This document shows positions 10,661-21,699 of a DNA stretch of 64,000 nucleotides, in pieces. Source of the stretch: Anaspis maculata. Its lineage: Eukaryota; Arthropoda; Insecta; Coleoptera; Scraptiidae. The DNA is taken from contig OX421964.1 in assembly GCA_949128115.1 (NCBI GenBank), positions 12,672,892 to 12,736,891 of the forward strand. Direction: 5' to 3'. Below the pieces are notes generated by a model. The model saw only the letters and a list, made by a program, of their open reading frames with translations, made no database searches and was not told the origin of the DNA. Numbering within the stretch: position 1 is the first letter of the stretch; the number at the start of each line of letters is the position of its first letter. The position numbers were made by a program, and so were the translations under genes.

Positions 10661-13600
10661 ATGCCGAAAACTAAGTTGTACGAGAAACCAGTAAGTATTC
10701 ATTCATATTAATTCAGTATTCATATCTTCGCTTCATGCAGTACCTTAGTCTTGTCTTCTCCCAGTTTAGTCCAGAGTTTAGTCACACTCCGTAAAAATAA
10801 GTGTGGCAAAACGCCTAATTTAATATAAAGTACACTTTTCTATACTGCAAGCGTTGTCGAAAAGGAGCATTTTGTTTTGTTAAACTGCTTTTCAACAAAT
10901 GAAAACTATTGATTGATAGATCTTAACAATTCATTATTCTTGGAAAAAATGCCAGTAAGAATTGTTCCATAAAATCAAGAAAAGAAGAGATATTTTTGAG
11001 GAAATATCCCCAGATATACAGGGTGGTGAAAATTTCGATGCTCACCATTGGTATCTTGGAAACGGTAAGAGATACGAGGTCGGTTAAATTAGAAAAAAGT
11101 TGCGCATTTTTGTGGCGATTGAGAATCTGAAAAGAAACTTTGAATATTTTGATTGGTTTACGATTTATCACGAAAAAACTGAAAATTTTGATTTCAGAAA
11201 TTATTTTTTATCTTTCCAACCATTCAAGCTATTTCAATAAAACTTGGTAGTTTTATGTTTTTGATCACTCCGAGTCGACCAACGTTGGCAGAAATTTTCC
11301 AGGCCTTCTAGATGTCAAATTATGATAGTCAACTTTTGTTTTTCTTATGGCCGCCATATTGGATTTTTGCACAAATAGATAGAGAAAAAAATTAGCTTTC
11401 CGAATTTGTAACCAACATGTTATTTTTATGACATTTTAAGCGTCAAATTTTGAAATTCTCGTAAATTATTGACCAAATCGGGAATGCTTTGAAAAACAAT
11501 GGGAATATTATCAATAGTGTCAATAGCAACAACAAAAAAGTGACAGATGGTGTGCAATTGACGTATCTAACTTCTTAATCGTGTTTTGTGCTTGTTTGTA
11601 CCGGTAGTTCATAAATTGAATGGGTCAAGGGTGTCTGTGAGTTCAAAACCGTCTGTCGGAACTAGCATATCGTTCTTGTTAAAGTTTGACAAATTTATTA
11701 GAAAAGGAGTAAGGATTACCCTAGTTTCGACAGACGTTTTTGAATTCACAGGCACCCTTGACTCATTTAATTTATGAGCTCTCTGTACAAACAAGCACAA
11801 AACAAGATTAAGAAGTTACGGCTCGATACCAAGTTGGGGCTGAGACCGCCATAAGTGCCGTTACCATAGCAACGGCGGATACCAACCAATCAGACCGCGC
11901 TGTATTTGGCGAGTTACGCCGTCACAAACTTCGCGCCTGCAACTTGGTATCGGGCCCTTAGATACGTCAATTGAACACAATCTGTCTATTTTCTGTTGTT
12001 GCTATTGATAATATTTCAATTCTTTTTCAAAGCATTCCCGATTTTGTCAATAATTTACGAAAATTTCAAAATTTGACGCTAAAAATGTCATAAAAAGAAC
12101 ATGTTGGTTACTAATTCGGAAAGCTAATTTTTTTCTCTATCTATTTGTGCAAAAATCCAATATGGCGGCCATAAGAAAAACAAAAGTTGACTATCATAAT
12201 TTGACATCTAGAAGGCCTGGAAAACTTCTGCTAACGTTGATCGACTCGGAGTGATCAAAAACATAAAACTACCAAGTTTGATTGAAATAGCTTGAATGGT
12301 TGGAAAGATAAAAAATAATTTCTGAAATCAAAATTTTCAGTTTTTTCGTGATAAATCGTAAACTAATCAAAATATTCAAAGTTTCTTTTCAGATTCTCAA
12401 TCGCCACAAAAATGCGCAACTTTTTTCTAATTTAACCGACCTCGTATCTCTTACCGTTTCCAAGATACTAATGGTGAGCATCGAAATTTTCACCACCCTG
12501 TATCGCCGAGGTCCAAATAAAATTATTTTCCGCTATCAATAGGGTAGTGACCACCATCCAAAAATATAGAAAAAAATCATAGGACTGATCGAATGTAGAG
12601 CCTTAATAACAAGACTACGTTTCGTGAAAATTAGAAAAAAAAAGTTCCAAGTGTCTCAAAGTCTGCCTTGAAAGTGGCTACTTTTGCGAACGATTTCAAA
12701 TTTACCGAGCTGTAAGGCGGGCTGTGACGTTTCAATCTTTTGACAGTAGTGGGGATGACTCCACCTCCGTTGCCTGTGTTTCAGTGTTGACGTTGACGTT
12801 CGCCAGCATAACATAACCATTGAAGTCTGATGTAGCCTTGAAATATTCATAAATCATGAAAGATTTCACCAACTTTCCATATTTTCAAGCAAAATAACTA
12901 AACAACACGAATCACCGCACAGATACACAAAGCGTTAACAATATAACAATCAGCTGTTATGAGCGTTGACGGGTTGACGCTAGTGCTTTTTGTAGTAAGT
13001 TCTGTAGTGTTGTCAAGCCTGCTTCTCCGCCTATGAAAGATTGTGACGTCATCGCGCCAAATTTGAAATGATCGAAAACTTTCATAATTTTTTTTAGTCA
13101 AGAAAACTTACGAAAAAAAATCTGTTAACTATATAGCGTCACTTATCAAGAAGTGAACTTTAAAAAAAAAATAATAAAAAAAAAATCGGTCACTACCCTA
13201 TTCCAACTTTTTCGCGACTAGTCGCAAGAAGTTTACAACAGGCCAACTTTCCTGCGATAAAAATTGGTAATTTTCCCGTTAGTCAAGAAATGTCCCAGCA
13301 TAATGTTTAAGAAACTTTCCGAGTGATTTGAGGCTATTTGGCTTCTGAAAAGATGTGAGGTAATCCAAACAAAAAAAAGGTGAACACACAATCAATGAAA
13401 TCCCATCAAAATCTCTTTTCCTTTATCTTCATCTTTGAGGGAGATATTAATACCCTGCAACTGCAAATACAATCGTAGCCACATTCGCGCAAGTAGCCGT
13501 GTTTTGAAGATCTCACTTAGCTGTACTAGCCTGTTTCTCTAATTTGTCCAATACCCACCTACTTACCTATGTATAATGTTCCAGAAGCAAAATATAAATC

Positions 13601-14856
13601 ATTTTGATTATGTACCAGACGAGGTATTGTACAAGATAGTCTCAGAGGTCCCAAGACTGGACGTGTGCACTCTGGCAATGGTCAACCAAAGATTCCAGAG
13701 GGTGTGCGGCGATAAACGGCTGTGGAATTACCTTTCTTTGGCTAAACAAAAGGTCACATATTCCCAAATACAGATGCTGTTCACCAGTTCATATCCGATT
13801 AAAGAAGTGGATTTGTCGTGGAGTTGGGTGAGTATTTTGTTTCTGCCGAAAGTTGTTCCTATTTTCTATTCTTCCGAGTATTAATCTAGCGAGTGATATC
13901 GATGATGTCTGGAAAAAAAAGCTTACGAATTTTTATTTCTAATTTGTTGTACCAGACTCCTGTTGCCGATCACCACCGATGGGCGGCGGATTCGTCTAAT
14001 TTCCACGTGACCCTTGAAAAGCTCAATCTGACGAGCTACGGTGCCGGCGCCAAGAACAAAAAATACGACATTGTACGTATGTACATGCTGAAGAGATCCA
14101 GAGCTAGAGAACTGATACTGGACTCGATTTTACCGTACGTCAATCATTACAAATTTAACATGATGAAGGCAATCTCCAGACATGAAAACCTCGAAGTGCT
14201 GTCCATGGCATGGACGGACCTGAACTTCGTCAGTGTCGATGACATTGAAATGCTCTCCAAGGGCTGCAGCCGTTTGAGAGAATTGAATTTGCTTGGATGC
14301 CTTCTGTCGCCACAACACTTGCGTGCCTTCTGCGATCACATACCTGTAACGGTAGAAAAACTGGTTCTGTTGGATGGTACATTTCAAGAAAAGAATGAGA
14401 GGATTTGGAGACGAAATGAGGATTATGACAACTACCTTGCAACGAAAGGTGCCGATCTAGCGGATTCGTTCGAGGTACTCTTCCATCGCGCCAAAAATTT
14501 AAAGTACTTTGGAACACCAACAGGGTACTTTAGAATTTCAGCCATCAGGAACCGGATGATTCCATATCAGAGTCTGGAAACTTTACGTTTGTGTGACATC
14601 GATTGCCAATATATTTTTGGGTGAGTTCCAATTCCAAAATGCCTGACTTTTTCGTTAGTGTCTTAATGCGTTGTTTTTCATCAGTGTTTTAGAAAAAATG
14701 ACGTTGAAAAACTTGAAAAGGATTGAAGTGACGTGCACTTGCCATATGACGGAAGGAGACCGTGCAACACTACATGGTGTAGTTCAAGCCCAGCTAGAGA
14801 AATTCAGAGAAGCGTTCATCGGCATCGACTTAGAGCTCTATACGATGCGAAGATGA
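10661..14856 (+). CDS. F-box protein with LRR-like C-terminal region, four exons
   Basis: Proposed exons are 10661-10690, 13585-13827, 13956-14620 and 14685-14856 (369 aa). Exon 1 encodes MPKTKLYEKP and ends at CCA|gtaagt, with an in-frame TGA upstream of its ATG. It joins in phase at ttccag|AAG CAA AAT. If exon 1 is wrong, ATG 13576 gives 362 aa. Residues ~16-66 are an F-box (HFDYVPDEVLYKIVSEVP ... RLWNYLSL), which binds SKP1 in SCF ubiquitin ligases. The rest has leucine-rich-repeat-like segments (NLEVLSMAWTDL, LRELNLLGCLL, VEKLVLLDG), plausible for substrate recognition. The internal splice sites gtgagt/accag and gtgagt/atcag keep the frame exactly. The 2.9-kb first intron holds a palindromic element (11019-12500) and a MITE (12542-13198). 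I cannot assign an orthologue. Confidence 0.8.
11019..12500. mobile_element. 1.48-kb CAGGGTG foldback in F-box intron 1
   Basis: The left TA|CAGGGTGGTGAAAATTTC and right GAAATTTTCACCACCCTG|TA are perfect inverted ends. The arms match over more than 600 bp with scattered substitutions, so this is not a simple assembly mirror. TA flanks both sides. The right arm carries a later 139-bp insertion (11819-11957) absent from the left arm. Non-coding; it lies within an intron and could form a long RNA hairpin in the pre-mRNA. Confidence 0.85.
11819..11957. mobile_element. 139-bp Harbinger-type MITE with TTA target duplication
   Basis: The ends CGGCTCGATACCAAGTTG and CAACTTGGTATCGGGCCC are inverted and flanked by TTA (11816-11818 and 11958-11960). 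The mirror arm of the host palindrome, near 11570, keeps the uninterrupted site with a single TTA. A three-base TTA/TAA duplication is typical of PIF/Harbinger. A related copy lies at 30987-31111. Confidence 0.75.
12542..13198. mobile_element. 657-bp TIR element, GGGTAGTGACC ends, in F-box intron 1
   Basis: Left AATA|GGGTAGTGACC and right GGTCACTACCC|TATT form a 15-bp TIR that includes the TA dinucleotides. The interior contains partly inverted stretches (ATTTCAAATTT with GTGACGT on both sides). No transposase is encoded. Confidence 0.65.
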
Positions 14857-16110
14857 TCGTGTTGTTAACAATGACTGAATGTTAGTTTTGATTATAAGTG
14901 TATATTAATTTATTTACAGAATGAATATTTGTTGTAATATTGAGTGGATATATTAGTTCTGAGACAACTTGTTTTCTCTTGTTCACTTTTTATTTTCAGT
15001 AGAATAACTTTTTGGAGCAAAAATAAAGTGATGAGCTGGAGCGCTGGGATGATACGGCTGACAGCCAAATTCTAGTGAGACTGACAGCTGATGATAATCA
15101 CATCAAATTGACATGGGCCTGGTTTTTCAAGAATTTCAAGACATTGTATAAAAAGCTGAATTTACTAGGTGACAACAAAACTCATTTTTGGAAAGAATCA
15201 ATGTAGAAAAGGTAAGATGAAATGTCAATAGCTCTTTTCATGAAGCGAGTATCCATGGATTCCAAGGAACGATTGACAGATAAAGTAGTCCAAAAAACAT
15301 GGCGTCTTCTGAACGAAAACCGCTAACGCTCCGGTAACACAGCAACGTTTCGGGACCTGCCCTGGACACCTGCCGTTCCCGTCTGTGGTCGAGTGTCGCT
15401 ATGACACTCAACTGTTTTGTCAAATGTCAAATGTTTTGTCAAGGACCGCCTGGGAGGCATCAGGTCCAGAGGAGAAGTTCACGGACATGCCGGCCGATTT
15501 TGAGGCGGTTGAATCTGATCGCAATCTTATTTCAGGTATCTACAAAACTGCATTTTTCCGTAACAGAACTGATGATGGGGTGTACACTGTACACGTTCGG
15601 CTGTCCACATTCAAGAACACACAACACAATCATGCTCTTGCATTGCTTTGCATCTTTGCTTCTAAATACGTAGATAGTTGAAACCATCTAGCTATGTTAC
15701 TTTGAAAGCCAAGTGCACGTAATTTTTTGGAAGTTAGGTAGGTAATTCCCGAGGTATTCGCCTTTATTAGCTCTGGCCACACGGGGAGCGAGTGTAGGCA
15801 CTAACACAAAACACACTTCTATAACACTGGGTAAGGTTTTTCCGCCCCTTTTTCCGTTCTTTGCTCACGATTTATTCTTGATACTTTGGCCATGGAACCC
15901 CAAAACTGAAACCTGCTTTCGGCCATGTCAGTCAGGGAAATGTCACCCACGATTCGTTTAGACAGCTATAGTTTAGACTACATTATCTGTCAATTCTCGC
16001 GCATGCGTTCAGTTCCGTGCAAAATGAGTATGAAGTGAATGGCCATGAAAAGACCTATTCGCATTGACTATTTCACCGAAAAAAACCGGTCATTTCCACA
16101 TAACTGGCAT
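14857..16110. other. F-box gene 3' flank and unassigned sequence
   Basis: AATAAA at 15022-15027 is a possible polyadenylation signal about 165 bp after the stop. Beyond it I see only short ORFs without recognisable domains; the two overlapping frames at 15385-15681 are probably chance. Confidence 0.4.
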
Positions 16111-16146
16111 ACAAACGTTTGTTTCGAGCTTGTTAGCTCTCGTCAG
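16111..16146 (-). ncRNA. Hammerhead-ribozyme-like motif
   Basis: The minus strand reads CTGACGA, then a 5-bp hairpin (GAGCT-AACA-AGCTC), then GAA, then the self-complementary ACAAACGTTTGT, then A. These fit the hammerhead core order C3-U4-G5-A6-N7-G8-A9, stem II, G12-A13-A14, short stem III and an NUH cleavage triplet (GUA). Stem I is poor, because the 5' side runs into a (TTA)n microsatellite. Similarity in pattern only; activity is unproven. Confidence 0.35.
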
Positions 16147-16169
16147 TAATAATAATAATAATAATAATA
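16147..16169. repeat. (TAA)n microsatellite
   Basis: Seven to eight TAA units follow directly after the hammerhead-like core on the plus strand, resembling the 3' tail of a retroposed element. Confidence 0.8.
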
Positions 16170-16914
16170 TTTATTTTCGTCCGTGATAAGGTGACAGATA
16201 TATTATGTTGGAATTAAGCCCTAAATGACCAAAAAAAATCAAAATCGAAAGGGAAATGTCAAAAAAATTCTTTAGTTCGTCAAAAATGTTGTTGTTGTTT
16301 TGTTGTCACCTAGTAAATTTAATTATTTCGGCGTTTTTAACGTCAAAGAAATCCAGACGGATCCTTGCCTTGCAGCCGTAGAAAAGCGGCTCATTCAGGC
16401 CTGGATTATAAAACCAAGATCATTCAGTTTTTTTTTTCTTTTTTTTTTCTTTCTTCTCCTCTTTCCCTTTTTGATTCATATAAAAAGCTATGCAGAGAAG
16501 TTATCCGAATGATATCTTCAGTTGCCATTATATCCCGCTTCTGGCGGCCACCTTGTTATTAAGGGTAGGTTAAATCGAGAGTAGAGTTCCACGTGTTTTA
16601 ATATCTCAATGAATTTCCGATAGATATACAGGGTGTTTCCAAATCGGTGTTACAATTTCAAGGGGAAATTCCCCTCACGAAAAGACTCAGTGCCATTTAT
16701 GCCGTTTTCCAAACTGGAGCCTCATTACCGAAATATCGCCCTTAAAATTTGGAGTTTTCAAACTATTTTTCAGTCCAAATTTCAATCAGAGTTTACTGAA
16801 ATAAGTCCCTACCGACCAATAGTAACATGCTCCATCAACAATTTTCAGGGGCGTAGATAATAAATAGGTGGTGTTGTCAATTTCTTTCTCTTATTTCTTT
16901 CTTCCTAGAATTTT

Positions 16915-19127
16915 TTCTAGGAATAAAATATTTATGACTAGGATCCTTTTTGAAAAAGCGGCCTGGGAAGTGGATCTAGAGGCAAGTCATGTAAAAGTTT
17001 GGCAACATATGTTTTAAGGGTATTTTGGCCTTGCTTAATACGAAAACCATTGTTGCCAAGCCGAATTTTGCACCGGAAGCCCGCAATGGGGGGGTAAAGG
17101 GGGGGAAGACCAAAAATCACCATTTTCCACCATTTTTGATACCGGAACTGAGACCTGTCATCAATGTGCAGTGAATTACATCGTATCTTGAATAACTGAG
17201 GTCTTATACTATCATCTTGACATGACTTCTGTCGAAATTTCCATAGGGGGGCGACTGGTGAGGGGAATGTTGACTGTGAAGATGATTCTTCTTTTCTCTT
17301 GATTCTGAGTGAATATATACATGTTTGGTATCTTTTCCTATCAAGTTTCATATTCTCAGTTCAATTATGGTGTCAAAATTGCAATAGGAGCAAGTTTGAA
17401 CAAGTTTCAGATGATAAAACATGTTTTTTTGTCAATATTTTTTCACCACTTTGGACTGTGCTATTTATTGCAAATCAGCGTTATTTTCTCAAAATTCTTG
17501 CGCAGTTCGTTAGTCTGGTATATTTCACACAATACAGTCATGTAACTGATGTGCCTCCAACTTTTAAAATATGAAATTTTTTTTGTGAAAACTGTTTGGC
17601 GCTACTTTTCAACTTTATTTTTTGCTATTATTTTATTGTATGATGAAAAACTGTGGTCCTTTACCTCATAATTATAAAGAAAACCTTAGCTGAGATATTC
17701 TAGAATGTACTTTTTTTCAAAAGAAGAGTTTTTCATGTCAGAACCTGATGCCCAGTGGGCAAGAGTCCTCTCAGAGAGGCCTGAGATGTTCTATTGAGCT
17801 CGAGAAACGTTTACTTCTCCCAAACGGCTTTGATATGCCCTATTAAGATACAGAGAGGTTACCTTATTCCAACTTTTTTGTGATGTTCTCTTGAGCTCCA
17901 AATATGTTACCACTTTTGCACTTCTTTGAGATGTTCTATTAAGCTCCAAAGAGGTTACCTTTTTCCAACTCCTTTATGATGTTCTCTCAAGCTCTAAAAA
18001 AGGTTACCTTTTTAGAACTCATTTAAAATGTTTTATAAAATTATAAAGCTCCAAAGGTTACCCTTGAAGTTACCTTTCTCCAACTTCTCTAAAAAGTTCT
18101 ATTTCAGTTCCAAAAAAAAATAATAATTTTCTTTGGTATGTTTGATTATGCTCTGAAAAAGGTTACCTTCTTTGGATTTCCGTGAGATGATCTAGGGTGA
18201 TATACGTATCTGCCTTCGGTTGCACCAAGTTCTTTTCAGTTTCATTAGCGTAGTTTTTTTAATTCTATAAATAATGATATATCAATGCAAATCGGAGTTT
18301 TTTTCCGACAACTCTTGCGTAATTCGTTAGTCTGGTGTATATTACACAATACATCCAAATACCAAGTGTGTCTTCACTTTTTAAAATATGAAAAACTTCA
18401 GTTTTGATCATACATACATCATACAGCAAAAAACAAAGTTAAAATGTAGGGCCAAGCAATTCCCACTTTTTTTTTCTCTCCATATTGAAAAAAATAGAGG
18501 CAAATCAATTGGATGCCTATATCATGGTAAATACATGAGACTAACGAACTACGCAAGAATTTTGAGAAAAAATGCCGATTTGCTGTAAAATAACACAGTT
18601 GAAAGACGTGAAAAATATTGACAGAAAACATGTTTTATCATGTAAAACTTGTTTGAACTCGCTTTTATTGCAATTTGAACACCATAGTTGAATAGGGAAT
18701 ATGGGATTCAGTCGGAAACGATACCAAACATGTTTATATTCACTCAAAATCGAGAGAAAACAAGAATAATCTACACAGTCAACATTCTCCGCCACCAGTC
18801 TCCCCCCTCCAGAAATTTTGACAGTAATCATGTAAATATGGTAGTATAAGACCCCAGTGAATCAAGATATGATGTAATTCACTTCACGTCAATGACAGGT
18901 CTCAGTCTCGACATCAAAAATGGTGAAAAATAGTGATTTTTGGTCTTCCCTCCCCTTCACCCCCCCATTGCGGGCTTCTAGTGCCAAATTCGGCTTGGCA
19001 ACAATGGTTTTCATATTCGGCGGGGTCCAATACCCTTGAAACGTATGTTGCAAAACTTTAACATGACTTGCCTCTAGCATTGCTTTTTATCCGAAAAGAT
19101 CCTAGACCAATATTTTTGTATTCCCCG
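16915..19127. mobile_element. 2.2-kb palindrome around a tandem-repeat core
   Basis: The arms are reverse complements: CTAGGATC, GCAAGTCATG, GGCAACAATGGTTTT, CCCGCAATGGGGG on the left appear inverted at 18960-19110. The inner segments 17290-17560 and 18290-18780 also match inverted. The middle (17760-18180) is a tandem repeat. No coding capacity is recognised. Confidence 0.65.
17760..18180. repeat. Degenerate tandem repeat, roughly 60-75-bp unit
   Basis: Phrases such as GATGTTCTATTAAGCTCCAA, AGAGGTTACCTT and TCCAACT recur six or seven times with drift. It lies at the centre of the surrounding palindrome. Confidence 0.6.
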
Positions 19128-19493
19128 TTTAATTTAGAAGGAAAATTTATTTCCAGAAAAATTTCGATTGGAGGTTGGAGGTTCAGTTTCCAAGATATTT
19201 GCTTTTGAACGCTTGAAAAAAAACTTGCAAAACGTCAATTTCTAGAGAATAAAAATCAAAATTTATTATTTTCTCCACTGAAATAGATCCACTAGACGTA
19301 CGAAGTTGAGATACCAATATTTCAGTGGAACAACAAAAAGTTTCAAGGGAATGAAATTTTTATTGTCTCGTTTTCGACATTTCTTTCACATATTATCGTT
19401 ACGTATTTCGCGTACGGGTTCGAATATAATTGAGACTATCGTTTTAAAACACACACTCTTGATTACTACGTACTACAATAATACACGCCAACA

Positions 19494-19626
19494 ATCCACC
19501 TTTCCCATGACAGTTTCACGCATACCTGTGGGCGTGGAACTAGCGATCTGTAAAGCTGTTTGTATTAGCCGGAAACTGCGCTCACATGTATGCGCGTGAG
19601 TGATTTCTCATGTGGGAAAGGTGGAT
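19494..19626. mobile_element. 133-bp MITE, ATCCACCTTTCCCATG ends
   Basis: Left ATCCACCTTTCCCATG pairs with right CATGTGGGAAAGGTGGAT. It is non-coding and inserted in the right part of the 16629-20336 composite. No clear target duplication is seen. Confidence 0.6.
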
Positions 19627-20648
19627 TATTTACTTAGAAATATCGCTGTGATTTTTAATCGCTTTAATCCGCTCGCTACCACTTCGCATTCCAATTAAAA
19701 ACTGCCCGTGAGCTGACAGTTGATGCCTTATAAAGGTCTGGCCAATTCATCTTGAATGTTCCATGCATTCTCCAGCAGTTTCCTCAGTGACCCGGCATAC
19801 GATTTCTAGACGAATACCGAATGATCACACACCTTTCGCGTACAATTCTGCCGTGCTCTAGGGCCGGCGCCGCCGCCAAATGAACAGATGTGTCCTGATC
19901 GAGCGTTGGATCTCCCCATTCATTTTCACGTACACGCACGCTCTGGAATGCACAAGAACGCTCCGCACTTGTACATTGCGATCTAACGGGAAGAGTCTAG
20001 AAATATCGCGTGTTATCCAGAATCGCCGCTCGTAACATTATGAAGCAGATATTGAAAAAAAAACTAAGCCTCTAAGTGAAATTTCGCCGAGATACTGAAC
20101 TTTTTGTTCTAAATTAAACGCAGAATTCAAAAACATGAACAATTTGAGAACAAATCAAGGAGGTGGAAAAATAGGGCAGGGAAAATGGAAGCCCTTCTTT
20201 CATCCACGCCCATGAGTAAACTTTATTCCAAATTTAAACAGAATCGGTTGAACGGTTCAAAAGTTAAGTCCATGAAACCAATTTAAAAACTCCAACTTTG
20301 AAGGGCGATATCTGGGTAATATCTGGAAACACCCTGTACAACTCTGATGAATGGAGTGGAGCATGACAAAACTCAGAGTACTTTCGAATTCCTTTTATTT
20401 AAAATGCAAAATATTCACAAGTAGGTAAAGTACTGATCATCGTAAAACAGAAGAAGAAATATACACCTGGATAAGTGGTAGGCACTTTTCTTATCCAACC
20501 TGAAATAATTATCATGTACTGAATGAATAAAGTAGGCACATCACAATTAAAAAACTTCACTGGACGTTTCCACAACATGTAGGTAGGGGGTCTCGGTAGG
20601 GGTATACCTAGTTTCATCATTTCAAAACATTTAGACATCCATTCTTCA

Positions 20649-21616
20649 CTAATCAATAAATGGAAGGGACCCAGGATGAGACAGAACTTCGGCAGGCCTC
20701 GTATTCTGCCTCGGGGCCACTGAAGCTCCGTTTGCTCGAGCTTTTTGCTGCCCGTTCCGTTTTCTTACAGCTACTGCAGTTCCATTTGTATTGCTCGGTG
20801 TTGGTTTTGGCGTCATTTTTGCCTTCTTTGTCGGCGGTTGTTTCGAGGGTCGTTCAAATCTTTCACTCTGGCTTGCTTCTGTTGAGTCTGATGCAATCGG
20901 ATGTGGCTGTGCCGTATTGGCTTGTCTGATGTTTTTGCTAAGCGATGAAACTGGCTGGGTTCCAAACCATCCCTTGAAGGAATTTGGTCGAGCCAACCGA
21001 GAGTCTTCTCTACTAGTTTCTTCCTTTGCTATCGCCGTCTTTGGAGAGATACAAGATGGTTTGGACCGAGGTTTGGACCGAGTATGGGACGGTACTTTGG
21101 CAGGCCTCGTATTCCGCCTTAATGGCACGAACGCGTCGTTTTCTTGAGCTTTGTGCCGCCCGTCCAGTATTCTTACATCTGCAGTTGCATTTGCAGTGCT
21201 CGGTGTTGGTTTTGGCATCGTTTTCGCCTTCTTTGTCAGTGGCTGTGCCATTTTGTCTTGTGTGATGTTCTTGCTCAGCGATGAGACTGCCGGGAGTTCG
21301 AACCATCCGTCGCGCGGATTCCATCGTGCCAACAAAAAATCTTCCTTGCTAATTTTTTCGTTTGCTGTTGCCGCGTTCGGGTATTTTTCTGGTTCTAGAT
21401 TCCGCTTCACGCCGACCAACTGGCTTCCCGTACGTTCTTCTGCAAACCACCAGGAAAAAATCAGACTGAGCGTTAGCTTTTGTCCAAAAAAAGGATAATC
21501 TCACCTGTTTTCCTGCGCTTTCCACTTTCCACATCTGGATAGTTCCGCTGTATCCAGGCATCGGAAAAAAGATCAGCGAATGCTTTGCGCAAGTCTGCGG
21601 TCATTTGCTGGGTCAT
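20649..21616 (-). CDS. Unknown basic low-complexity protein with internal duplication
   Basis: Exon 1 is 21616-21505 and exon 2 is 21439-20649, joined over a 65-bp intron (gtgaga...ttgcag) with the frame preserved: 300 residues. The ATG at 21616 is the first after an in-frame TGA. The N-terminus MTQQMTADLRKAFADLFSDA looks helical. The rest is Lys/Arg/Ser/Thr/Pro-rich with two related units, about residues 60-160 and 178-295. Each contains a GWF tripeptide, VSSLSKNI, a TKKAK basic patch, a PKPTPS run and RQ/RRNTRPA. The basic patches could act as nuclear localisation signals. The duplication is also visible in the DNA (about 20690-21000 versus 21090-21400). I do not recognise the family. Confidence 0.65.
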
Positions 21617-21699
21617 TTCGATCAGGCGTGGTTGTCAAGCAGGCTTGGGACAAAAAGCAGGTGATTTTTTTTTCATCTGAGAAGATAACAACACAAACA

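Larger units (their letters stand above)
16629..20336. mobile_element. Composite 3.7-kb foldback with CAGGGTG ends
   Basis: The left end TA|CAGGGTGTTTCCAAATC and the right end, read on the other strand, TA|CAGGGTGTTTCCAGATA match. Both lead into ATATCGCCCTT followed by TTGGAGTTTT. The arms are more diverged than in other copies. An inner palindrome (about 16915-19127) and a MITE (19494-19626) lie inside, so it could be one element with insertions or two related single copies facing each other. Confidence 0.5.
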
